From assembly GCF_000003815.2 (NCBI RefSeq), contig NC_049980.1, positions 14,844,293 to 14,908,292 on the forward strand: a stretch of 64,000 bases of DNA. Direction: 5' to 3'. This DNA comes from Branchiostoma floridae. Its lineage: Eukaryota > Chordata > Leptocardii > Amphioxiformes > Branchiostomatidae. This document shows positions 1 to 12,300 of this stretch, in pieces. The stretch's first letter is position 1; each line of letters starts with the position of its first letter. The translations under genes were made by a program, and so were the position numbers. The notes beneath the pieces were generated by a model. The model was not told the DNA's origin and did no database searches. It worked only from the letters and a program-made list of their open reading frames with translations.

Positions 1-1150
1 CAATAGGCTGTTATAATCCGATAATGGTTATTTTACGTGCCCGGGGCGTTTCGTATGGAGCAGTGAGCCTCTGCCCTTTTATCCATTCCCGACATCGCCA
101 ACATCTTGTTAAGTACCTCCATCTTAATTTCAGCCTGTTTTCCTTGATGCCGTTGTCTGGAATCCAGTCTGCTTACAAGCTTTAGTCCGCTCTTAACAAC
201 CATTGCAAGCGAACTACAGCTACGAAACCTGGATTCCAGGCTATTGGCCTTGACGGTAGAAGAGAAATATTCTTACTTTGCAACGATGGGGACGATACGT
301 AAACTAGTTCTTAGTCTCGTTGCTCTGAGTATGGTGTTTATCTTCAGGGCATTGATAATGCATGTTGTGCTTTGCCTAACATATGCCATATCCAGTTGTC
401 TTTGCTAGATGCACTGCCTCGTCGCCTGCTTTTTGAATGTACAAAGGTAGAAACACAGGCACTGGCATAAGGGAGATGGCCAAAAAAATCTTGCACAGAA
501 AAAACTTAAATCTATTCGATTGATAGAAAAAAAATGGATACCTGATTAGCTCTTAAACAATGCTCTGTATGTTCATGTGTTTTGTGTCCTGCGAAATGGG
601 CCCGATTTCTCTGCAAAATTTATCCCAATGCTGCATCAGGTTTATAGTCCTCAGAGGATATTATCAATGGTATTCAAATTTTGTGATCTAAAGGGACATG
701 GTATGCTCTACCATTGTTAAACTTTCTGTGCAAAACGACAACTATTAGTAACAAACATTACGTGTGGGGAATGGTGTTTCGTTAACGACATGGCCATGAA
801 ATTAGATTCGGTGAACGTTTGCTACATTTTATGTCTTGTATGTACATATCATGGTCCTATTAGGTGAAACGTTGCTGCACACTACTTCAAGTCGTCAATA
901 TTTACGGCGAAAATTACTTTTTCATGATACATTGAATGCATTCAAGTACGTAGAGCAATCATGGTTGACAGTTGGAAACTAAGTATGAAAACCAAGAGAT
1001 TCCAGAAAATATCTGTTGACCAGAGGAACTAACAAAAGATGATTGTCACTTATTTTTGCTTTTATGTCCCCAACATTTTGATATGCATTGCTAACTATCA
1101 TCCTCTTTACCAGAATCTCTCTCTGAGATAATGGATTCACACACTCACAC

Positions 1151-1329
1151 TCACTCCATTGAGTTCGCCACCCCCACCCCCATGATTAGTTGTCTCCATA
1201 ACTCTCTGTCGTGAATCACTACAGGTTGTTGGTGTAGGTCCATACCGCTGTCAGCTTCAAGTTGTCTAATGTATGCCTTGTTCGGTCTTCCACGCCTTCT
1301 ATTACTTTGATTTAAATTCCACGGTAAAA
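1151..1329 (-). mobile_element. Non-LTR retrotransposon fragment, C-terminal end
   Basis: Translated on the minus strand, this gives about 59 codons ending in TGA. It contains R-R-R-G-R-P-N-K-A-Y-I-R-Q-L-E-A-D-S-G and later D-R-E-L-W-R. The pattern G-R-P ... Y-x-x-Q-L-x-x-D-S/T-G ... D-R-x-x-W-R is common at the C-terminus of LINE pol proteins. A stop precedes it, so it is a dead fragment. Confidence 0.55.
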
Positions 1330-1903
1330 GTTAAGATAACAAATTCAAGTTTATTTTGACATGTGACATTCTCATATGTGACATAGTACATATATAGGAC
1401 AATATAAAATGCCTATGGAATTCAATAATCATTAAATCACATTCTTTTGTAAGGTAGGTTAAAGTCATAAAATATTTTTTTGTTATGCATTGTAAAATGT
1501 TTTCATATGTCGTATCTTGCACATCAGTTGTGCAATAAAATTCATTTTGCTTTTAACAGAACAAAATTCTGCTTTCGTATTTTTATGTTGGTTCTAAAAC
1601 ATACCCAGACAACTCAAACAAACTCGCTCTGGTGCCCGCCCTATAGACCCCATACTCACCCGGTCAGCAAAGCTATCCATTTGCTAAAAGTCTAGCTGTG
1701 AGGCTAATACCTGCTCAGCGTTAGCGGAAAGTGACCTTTTGCGCTCTGAACGTATAATTCCAAAGGTGATGGTATGCGCTAGTCGTGGGTAATTTAGGCC
1801 CAATGGTGAAAAATTGGAGCCGCTGTCGCTCATACTAAAACAGGCAACAGATGAGTGCAGTTTCCTAATTCATACACGTCGACGTCGCACGATTCGTTTC
1901 TAA

Positions 1904-2043
1904 GTGTTGATAATTGATACACTGTAGCTTGTGTTGATAATTTATACAGTGCAGATTGTGTTGATAATTGATACAGTGCAGATTGTGTTGATAATTGATA
2001 CAGTGCAGATTGTGTTGTTAATTGATACAGTGCAGACTGTGTT
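1904..2043. repeat. 27-bp minisatellite, about five copies
   Basis: The unit is close to GTGTTGATAATTGATACAGT followed by GCAGATT. The first and last copies are more diverged than the middle ones. Confidence 0.9.
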
Positions 2044-2084
2044 AAATGATATCAAAGATAGATGTACAGACTGTTACAACCTCT

Positions 2085-2302
2085 TTCCACTAGAGACTTT
2101 TCCATAAGACTTTTCTGCCACCGCTGAGCGACCAAACATCGATAAGCTAATTTCATATCTAAAGAACTAATTGCTTTACGTTTATGTGTTTTGTGCATTT
2201 AAAATTATACTTTTAGATCTTGCACCATATTCAATTTATGAAATAAAGGGTAAAAAATACTCCGCTACCATGGCTACTCGCCATCTAGTTAAAAGGGGGC
2301 CT
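2085..2302 (-). mobile_element. MITE, GAGCGACC family, copy 1
   Basis: The left end has CTTTCCACTAGAG and CCGCTGAGCGACCAAACAT. The right end reads CCATCTAGTTAAAAGGGGG, close to the inverted left end. The interior holds the family blocks ACGTTTATGTGTTTTGTG and CTTGCACCATATTCAATTT. There is no coding capacity. Confidence 0.65.
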
Positions 2303-3224
2303 TATTGAGGAAGTTGACCATGGTGCAGACACCACAGTACGTGACTTGGTTGGTAAAAGACTCTCCGGTCGAAAGGGCAACCTCGCCGCAGTGTTATATT
2401 CTCCTAGAGGTCGTCGGAGCGAGCCTTCGGTCATCTCTGTGCGCTGTAACCCTGGAAAGTTAATGTCGCTCCGGTGATGTACCATAATCCTGCAGGTACG
2501 CGACACGGAGCATGACATTACATGAAACAAATTGAAAATTTGATAATTATTGTTTGATAGTCTCGGCGGCCTCTGGAGACGTATGCTCCTATAATAGGTC
2601 TCGGGACATGTCAAAGAGAACCTGCCCGTATGTGGGAATCTTCTGCATTAAAAAAAAAACGGAAAAGGGCATAGAATATGGTGACTTTGCAGTTACAGAC
2701 ATGTAAGAACGATTTCTTTTCTGTCTGCAGTGGGAACTCCAACAGGGAATATTGTCAAATAACCATCTTATCAGGAGTCTATAGTCTACTCTATGTAATC
2801 CATTTACAGAGTGGCTCGACGCTGAACGTTGAAATTGATATCAGCACACACATATTTGGAATGGCCAGGGGCGCAGGTTAATCTGAACACGCTTAATGGG
2901 TGGTGTTAGCCTAAAGCTAGCCGGAACACGGACTGGGTTACTTGAAGCAAACATTGGTCAATTCTAAGCCAGATCTGTACTGTGAATCCAGCGCCTACGC
3001 AAGACTATGAAAGTGTGTAATGTCGTAGGCACTTGCTGCAAATACAACTCAGCAAATAGCTAGTTTTATGGAGAGCTGTCTGAGGAGAAAGGAATTACCG
3101 AAAAAATGGCATTTAATTGATATCCTGACGCAGTAAAAACTAATTACTGAATTTGAAAATGATGACCGTGACCAGTCACCCGTACATTACCGTAATGTCA
3201 TGCCCTTTCTTTGTTTTACGATAG

Positions 3225-3304
3225 ATACCTGTGAGTGCTGATACCGAAGGTCATGATGGCTATGAGAGACCTGGTCATCTGCGTGGTCATCTACTTCTGT
3301 TTGG
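3225..3304 (+). CDS. Gene A exon 1: 5' UTR end, start codon and signal peptide
   Basis: The coding part starts at the ATG at 3253 and encodes a short basic start (MMAMRD) followed by a hydrophobic core ([11 protein letters not shown]). It ends in phase 1 at a strong donor, G|GTGAGT, at 3304/3305. A pyrimidine-rich stretch ending in ACGATAG at 3224 looks like an acceptor for a 5'-UTR intron. Gene B has a matching TTCGATAG 18 bases before its start. A second in-frame ATG follows immediately and a third is at codon 4; any of them would leave the signal peptide intact. Confidence 0.75.
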
Positions 3305-6300
3305 GTGAGTACCCTCTTTGTAATACTCGACAGATTCCATTTATGTCCTCAATATTGACGTGGGTGACCTTTAAGTGACTTTGAATCTTTATTGTGCTCG
3401 TGATAGTTGGTTTCATATCATGCTCTGTGCTCTTCTCAAAGGGCTGCTTGACTATGAGAAATCATTTTCACATAAAATCAACCTAAAGCTTTCACAAAGC
3501 TTAATAGCCTATACGTTATAGCAGCAAATGTCTGTACAATTCTTACACAGCTCCGCTGCCAGTACCAAGGCTTGTCTCACATCTAGGTTCAGGTCAACCT
3601 ATAGGTCCTTCAAGAATCAATTCTTGGCAGATGGTATGGGGATAATAGATCTCATAGGAAAATGTAAATCAGTTGAGAGCTTCTCGGACAACATAATCCC
3701 TTTCCACCTCAGGATGGGATGACCTGGCCATCATGGACGGCTTGTACGATATTGCCATCGGCTACGCTGGACGTTGATGGATAATTTGCAATAAGTTTGT
3801 GTCCTTGATATAGGTTCTCTTTCGAAGTGCATGGGCTCTGGCGACACCACGGTATTTCATGTCATCTAAAATATGTGCCGTAGATGACAGTTCAGTTGGA
3901 GTGTACTTCATCATTAGAACCACACCTTAGTCATGTCATCTGTGTCGTCTATTTAGTCTGCGTGGGTACAGAATAATGAAGTTTGATGGTAAATGGCTTT
4001 CTGACCAACATGTATTGGCAATTGCTAGAAAGGTCCAGTTGATTTGGTCAGCTTATTGATCAGTCCTTGATGCATACAATATGTGTGAAAAGGATAAACT
4101 CACTTTATGGATTTTGGGCGGTCACCCATTATATTTCCTGCCAATAGATATTGCGAGTTAACGCGCAAAGTGGACCAATCAAGAAGAATTGATAGGCTTA
4201 AATCAAACGTGGTTTGCGAATCGGGCCTGAAGTAAATACTTGCATTTGATCCAGTAGTGGCTAACATAGTCGGTCGAGATCAAAGTTCCCTGGCTACTTT
4301 TATTCTGGCAAAATGACTTGTGCACAGAAAGCGTACATGCAATGAATATTTGTTTCTGGATTCGTACTTTAGTCAAGTTTGTCCCATACACATATCACGT
4401 AGTTGTTGGTCTGTTGTAACTTATGACATGGCCTGGAGCAGACACCGTCACTCACACTGGGGCTTTTTTTGACAAAAGTGACCCTAAACCGCATGATATA
4501 AACGGATTCTTCGATGTCCATCCAAGTGAAGCATCATCATCATCATCGTTCATCCTCGTATGAGGTGGAGCAGACGAAGTTAGTCCTCCAGAACTGCTTG
4601 TCTTTCATCGCAGAGAGTAGCCATTGCCCTTCCAGCCCTGTTTCGTCCTCAATGAGTTTCTTAAGAGTTGTGCTTGGGCGGCCGGGGGACCACAACAAGA
4701 GTCTTCCAGCTGGTTCATTGCCACGAGCTACATGACCCGCAAGATACAGTCGACGCTACTTTACTTTTTTTTTTACCAAGTGAAGCTGTAACCTGAAAAT
4801 ACGAATTTCCTTGACCTATAGCTAGGGCCGAATGTACAGTAGCAAACTGTACCGGAGGCGGCAGAAAAGGTGTTAACCTGGCTGCCAACACTATCGGAGA
4901 ACTTTTTCCCATTTGAAGGGACTGAGCTGTGACCGGATCAAAGCAGGATCTGACCACTTTGTGCGAAGGGCAGATGTAAATTTTGTCAACTTTTAAGTGA
5001 AGGCAGCTCAGGATGTAAGCCATTAGGATCAGTTCTAGCGTAGAGAAAAAGGATGCAGCGCTCCACCTATTGCTCCGGCTTTTTAGATGTCAGAACCACA
5101 TCATGTTATGGTGCAAACGCAACGGTTGCTTAGGTACAGCGGATCTGTGAGTTTACAAGCCTACTTTATATGTTTGTAGTTTTAAGTCGGATGCATGGTC
5201 ACACACTTGCATAGTCAATATAAGGTCACCTAAGAGCCAAAGAGTAGAAGGCCTAATATCAATGATATTCACTTTTACATATTTTGTAAATTTTAGAGTA
5301 TCATGTAGCCTAACTGAATCAAGTTACTAGCAGTACTTCCCCTGGTGATGCCACGTACTTTAGAGGCTTGATAACCAACATCTCTAAGTCAGGAGAATCG
5401 GAAACATCTTAATCCTTTTTGTTCAATGTATATATGCTTTAACTAGGGCCAATTATTGTAAGAATGAGAATTTTAACCATGGTGTTGGTGAGTAACCGTG
5501 GTGTTGGTGAGTAACCGTGGTGTTGGTGAGTAACCGTGGTGTTGGTGAGTAACCGTGGTGTTGGTGAGTAACCGTGGTGTTGGTGAGTAATCGTGATGTT
5601 CGTCACTCAAAGAAAGGAAATGGTTTTCTTGAGAAGTTGAGTTAAAGCTGAATGAACACAGCCTAAGAATACTTCAAAGTACGTTAAAGTTATACCGCTG
5701 TTGATGAATAATAGAATGTTATCTGACGTTAGCACAGGATACGTTTCTCTACATAATGCTCTTCTTCCATCCAGTACAAACAGCGCTTTATATTTCAGAC
5801 GGAATGGTCAATTCAAACCTAAATGTGACACTATAACACTATGTGGCACCCTAACGATAAAACTGCAGCACTCTAGCGACGTGATAGCCTCCATGACGCG
5901 TTTCCAGACTATCAATCACTGAATGGTGTTTGGTGTGGCTATCACTCATCTACTGCACCTACAGCCAACCTGGGGGCAGATCTAGAGGGAAATGATACTT
6001 TTCTATGGGCTGGGAAGGGACCATTTCTGCCCACAGTAGGACTATATTGCACACAATTCAAGGCGATTCACATTTCCTGTTTGCGGTTACTTCTAGAGAT
6101 CTTCTGGGCTGCCCTAATCACTTTTGTGGGATTTTTGTAAGCTCACGAGCACGGATATTCTTACATGTCTGGCTTCTTACGATTATATGTGTCTGGCATT
6201 GTCAGTACAGAATGATTATATTCTGTTCAATTCAGTGAAAAAAGCGTGTAACAATATAAAAAGAAACCCAAAACCAAAACTTACATGCCGAATCCCGTTC

Positions 6301-9300
6301 GAAATGCCAATATCTGGACAAAAGATCACAATGAAGGTATAGGCTTATATCTTTTTAAAGTTTGCATTTGGGAGGTCCTAATCATCTCCAACAGTAATAG
6401 CCTAACAGGGATTTCGGATCTCCTTGAACACTGTGTGCAATATAGGCCTGCTGTGGGCAGATTTGGTCCCGTAAGAATGGTGTTGAGAGTTCATCTTCAG
6501 AGTACAGGGACTGTACATAACATTGGGGAACTACTCGTTAGCGCGAGGGTCGGCGCCACTAACACCCGGGCGTATTAGCTGACACCGCTTAGTCTGTGCC
6601 CGGAATACATTTAACTTTTAAACCATCTCCGGGGGATAGAAATATGATTTCCTGCCGAGATATGTGGTGAAGTTAGTTGGCAGTTGCCGAAATCAGCACC
6701 TTGTGGAGGGTAGCGGGTGTCTCATGTGGGTGCCTCCAAGGTCTTTGTTTGTAAATGACATACCCTTCACGAAATTTGTGTAATAGAGCCCAAGCAGCAA
6801 GCTATATGATGTTTATGTGCTCATCATAATGGTCACCCTGTGTGTATCGTTCACAGTCCCATCTAGTTTATGGGTAACAGGTGACATATCGCATTCCAAA
6901 GCGATTAAGTCTATTGGAGTTTGGTATGCCACTTGTAAATGTAGCGGATATTTTTCACTGACCTCAGCTTTTATAAAACCAGGTCGCAGTGGCAACCTTG
7001 GAGATATCGCATGTTAACTTTGTTTCGACATTTTTACTCTTTCAGACCAGAATCAATATGGCGCTAGAACAAAACAAATATCTTACCTCAAACTTATTAT
7101 TCGAAAGCCTTAAAGGTTTATATCTTCAAATCTTTGTTGAGCCGTCGATGAATATCTATGGGCTGCTCTTATACATGTAGAACCTAAAAGGTTCTCCCTC
7201 AGATCTTTTTGAATCTTCCCTCGGATCGACGAGATCATTTTTGTCGATGAAAAATTTTCTAGACTATTCTAGGTGCAATGAATGATAACGATTTCCGCTC
7301 ACAGTACCATCACCATAAATCCGTGCCTAGTTCAGTAGTGATGCATCTGAGGCTTCAGGGATGGGGAATTTCAATATGATATATATCTATGGTATAAAAT
7401 GGTTTGAGTGAGATGTAGACTCATCATAGATAGTATTGCAGCACAAACCCGTGTATCAACATCACAACCAAACCCAAAGAACTGACCCTTTAGTAAATGT
7501 AGAACTGCTAATACGTCGAGGAGCAGACAGAAAAGGGCGTGTTTTAAAGGCTTTCCTGCGGATCGGTCCTCATCAGCCCAGAACTCACACTTACTCAGAC
7601 GTATCATTCAATTTTCCCCCATGTAATTCCCCCGTTTGGACCTAATCAGTGGATATTAAAGTCTTAATTACAGCGGCAACAGGCAATCCAATTTCGCCAC
7701 AGCCCACCGTCAGGCGGCCTCAAATCACGCTAAACCGTTGACAAACGGCCTTGATATTAGTGAACTCTGCCGTTACCTGGGAATGGATGGGATCCCGGCA
7801 GTAAAATGAATGACATAATGGTACTGGTGCTGGCAATGAGATACTGTGGATCGGTTTTACACACATGTCGATAGTGCTGACGTGCGTCAAGGGACTACAA
7901 AAATGTAGAAGAGTTAAAGCTCTTGGTCACATTAAGTTTCAAATCAAATTTTCCATATATAATGTTGACGACTTAGTGTATCTACTGAGGGTACCTTTAT
8001 GGCCTTGTTTTTCTTCCTCCAAACATTTCCCCAATCGGCACCGTTCCTTTAGACTTCACTAGACTAATTAATTGAGGTCTTTGGTCAGTTCCACGAGATA
8101 GTAATCTACACTTAGGTCTTGAATTTCGAAAGGTTTTAGTATTCCCGGCCATGCTTAAGTTCTACAAAGCAGCAGAGCTAAAGGATGCAGCAGGTCTCTA
8201 CTTTGACACAGCTTTAATATTTGCGTATAAAATGATTTTTAATATCCTTTGTTATGGTAGGTTACAACAGTCACAAGGACAAGGTAGCAATATTTGATAC
8301 AACTTTATTTCGGGTCCTTGTTATTTGATGATTCCCATTTCTATACGTAGTTGCAGTGAGCAATGTGTGGTGTGAAAAATGTATACACATAACAGAACAG
8401 CATCGCAGTCTGATGTCAATAATGGTAACTTTGCAGTGTCGAATCCAGTCTCCAGGTGGCATGATCTAGGAAATGTGACACCCCCACTAGTATGCGATTC
8501 TCTTCATGGTTACAATTATTTTACCGAGAAAAAGATTCATTAGGTATCTTTGTGATGGGCACTATCTTTATGTTTACCTTGCAGGAAGCTTAACATATTG
8601 TTTTATCTACATTTCTTCCTTTTTCTGTCGTTCCAAAAAAAGTCAATGTCCTGGACCAGGTGGCTGTCACCACGATTGCTGATACATTACCAGACACCCT
8701 CTGGTGTTCAATCATACACTGTAGCAATTTATATAATGCATTAGAGTAAAAATAAACAGAGCTGTAGTTTTTCGCTTAAACTTTCCTGTCATTGTTTTCT
8801 TTTCTCCAGCCGAGGGCCTTGCAAGATGCAGCCGGTCTAGACCATCTAAAGGTAAGATGCCGTGCCAAATGTTTCACTAGTGTTTGAACAGATGTGCTGT
8901 GATCAATTGGTGTATTGTTTTGTTCATCTGTCTTGGCGTGAGATCGCAGTTATGTGAATATTGATGAGTGACAGCCTGCCAGGACATAAAGCGGAAATGG
9001 TGTAATAGGGGGCTTAGACAGTTGGAAGTCTGGTTTGACTCTGGTCCATTGTTGTAATGTAGACAGGCGCGAATCGATTAAGATGGTTACGCCCACATAG
9101 CTATATTAGGTCATCAGTGATGGGAATTTAGAGCTTGTTTCTTACAGCGTTGTCGCGTAGGTGGTGTGTTTAAGGTTAAAGCGGCGTAGGCGTTCATAGT
9201 TACTTAAATGGATTGCTAGTTTGTGGTGCGTTAGTTATTGCTAGGTGTTTGCATGCCTGTGTTTGTGCCTGTTCAAAGTTATCACAGTGTCGGCAGAAGT

Positions 9301-12300
9301 AGATAGGAAGTTTAAACATGCGTTCACCGCAAACTTTAAGGTGATAGAACTATATTCTTTAAAGATATCTTTATCACACATTTGTCATTTAGGCGATGCC
9401 ATATGTTGTCAATTAAACTATAAAACCAGGTAATTCCTCTTAGCACATAAGTCATAAGACATAAGTCAAGTTCCCACCCTCTCCATGAGGCGAAAATGGC
9501 TTCCCATTTTACATCGTTGAACCTGGAGCAGACCAAAATTAATTGAGCTTGATTAATCATCTTTAAAGTGATAGTAAAACTGCGGCCGGCGGCAACAATC
9601 TGTCTGTAATCCACTCGTCTATCTTGCCAATGAAATGTGTCAGCTGATCAGCTGAGTTCGCTACTTGAGTGGTCTCATTTTCCTGAATGCCCTGACATGA
9701 CCTACTCTTTGGGCCACATTGAATTGATTATATGTATGATATCTGAGCTCGTTTCAATTTTCGCCCCCCCCCCCAGGAAACAAATTATTACACTGATCAT
9801 ACTGTAAATCATGCAAAGAAGCTTCATGTGTCCTTCTGAAATGTAGTCGGTGTATTTCATAATCAGAATTTAATGCAATTTACACATCCGTCTACGATGG
9901 ACAGATGAACCAACCTTTGTTAGGCCACACCATCTAGATTCTATGGATGACATCCACTTGTGCATTAATTTCTCCTCATTTCGAGAAAAGAAGGAATTTG
10001 TAAGGTTTCACCAGTGCGGTAGCCTTGGGTGTAGTGATACTCACTAGGCTACGACATGCGAACTAGTGTCCCTTTCTGCATTAACTGAACACAGAAATCA
10101 AAGATTTCTTGGCTGTGTTTCAATGTTTATGGTCTCTATTTTGAAAATTTTGGCAAATTGAATCTTGTTTTTTACCCATCTTACTTTTCGCGCTTTTTAG
10201 AGTCTGCAGAGGACGTCATCCATTATTATTATATAACATTTTACATGCTGTAGCCTTAATGATGTGGGTAAGGAATATCTCACGACTCTCAAGTCTGTTT
10301 TTTGGGTAATGGAATCTCCAGCTGAGAGGATGTGCCGAAAGAGCTCCATGCCTTACAGGAAACATCGATTGTGACATGAATAGTCAGACAATTTATGTGG
10401 ACGAGTTCATGAGTTAATGCACTTCCTAAGTAAATGGATGGCGTTGCTCCGTTCAAATGGGTGACAGATTTGATGTACTAAAAGTGCAGATCCCTTACCC
10501 GTCGGACAGACGCGTTATGTTTATGCCATGACATTTACAAATTTATTACGTCCATTCTTCGTCTGCATTCATATACGCAAGAAGAAAATGGCAATGTTCT
10601 ACATTTTTGTATAGGTTCTGTCATTTTTCAATAATGCCAATCACATTTCACTGTCAATGGAATTGATAAACCGTCGGGCAGGATCTTGCAAATAAACCTT
10701 CCATTATTTCCATTACTAACAGCATGCGGGAGGACCATGAGCGCGTACCGGGGTTCGATCAGATCACCCGGCTTCCCCAACCCGTACCCCCCTGCACTCC
10801 GTGAAACCGATCAGGAGTGTAAATGGATCATCAACCTACCGTATGGCCACGGCATCAAGTTAACCTTCTCCGGCTACGATCTCAACGATGAGACGAACGA
10901 CGTCGGTTCGGAGATATATGATGAGCTCCAAGTTTTCCGTGACGGGTCATGTGATGAGAGTCAGCGGCAGAGGAGTCTAATTGGCATGCTGGAAGGGGAA
11001 CTTGTCATCTATATCCCTCACAAAACAGCCTGCATCAAATTCATCAGGAGAACTCTGAATAACAAAATACACGGTGGATTTTCTTTGACATATGAAGGTC
11101 AGTTGATTTTGAAAATAGGGTGTTGTGTATGATGCCCTACTTTTACCACGATTTGCTGTTGTTATGCACCTAATGATACGGATAAGCCTCATTCAGTAAT
11201 TGATTATAAGTAGATTGTGGTGATACATAGCAGGATATCACTTATCAGTGCAGTAAGGTATAACCTATTCACATAGAAAAGTATAACTTGTTCACAAAGA
11301 AAATATGCAGCCGGGATGCATGCCTTGTCACAAACATCATACTTATTTCAACATGTAATCGCTCACATAAGTCAAGTAAGTCAAGTAAGTCAAGTAAGTC
11401 AATCGCTCACCTCAGTGATCTGCAGTAACTCTTTACATAGATTGTCGGGAACATGGAGAGAAGATCTGCAAGAAATGTATTTAGACTACTGAAGAATAAT
11501 GCCGTACGGCATTTGCTTCCGTTGTATAGACTGAAATATAGACACTACAATTCATTCTTGGATTCCTAACCTTTATCAAGCATCACACTGTTACCTTTCA
11601 GTTGTGGACGCTAACAGTAAGTGCGGAGGAAACAACACCGTCATGGTGACATCCCAAGAAGGTTACATCTACAGTCCCGGATACCCCACAGCTAGTTACC
11701 CTCCTTACCTCAACTGTACATGGATGGTGGAGGTCCAACCAGATCAGACTCTAGACGTCAGTTTCCTAGACTTTCAGCTCAGCTACACGTACAGTTGTGA
11801 TTTTGCTCCAGACTTTGTAGAAATCGGTAATTCCAACAGGACTTACGAATACAAATACTGTGACCAGGATGTTCCCGAAACCTTTCTGAGTAGGGGGAAC
11901 AGAGTATGGGTGCACTTTAGGACAGGGCAGTGGAGGAATCGTGGCTTTTGGCTTTACTATAAAGGTGGGCTTCTATTACATACATTTGTCATTGTGAGTA
12001 TACTCACTTAAACACTTGAGAAATTAATTCTTTCCGAGGACAACGATGATGCATACAATGATATCCAACCCTCTCTAAGCCTAGTACTTACGAGCCTTTG
12101 ATATGACACTTAAACCTGGCTTTGAGTATTAGATGTTGATTTCCTGATTGTTTTTCTTAGTTCTCCATGGATCCAAATGTATGAAGATCACGAAATACTA
12201 TGTCATAGCATAGTATTACCTTTTTTTATACCTGAGTGTTACCTCAAAAGATCAAATCTATTTTTTTTTTACTTCAGCCGTTGGAGAGCCAACTGCAGCC

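Larger units (their letters stand above)
1..3224. other. Upstream flank of gene A
   Basis: No gene is supported here. It contains a LINE fragment near 1151-1329, a 27-bp minisatellite and one MITE copy. The promoter and any first non-coding exon of gene A should lie here, but no TATA box or initiator stands out. Confidence 0.5.
3305..8809 (+). other. Intron 1 of gene A
   Basis: This 5.5-kb intron contains a LINE fragment (4543-4754, minus) and a 19-bp minisatellite (5475-5600). Several short ORFs on both strands have no domain features and no matching exon in gene B. Confidence 0.75.

Noticed and set aside
2285-2614. 109-codon minus ORF in the gene A flank
   Set aside because: Overlaps the end of a MITE and has no recognisable domain or splice support.
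3768-3911. Coherent minus-strand frame of about 48 codons in intron 1 of gene A
   Set aside because: Reads smoothly but matches no family I know and has no splice context; may be retroelement debris.
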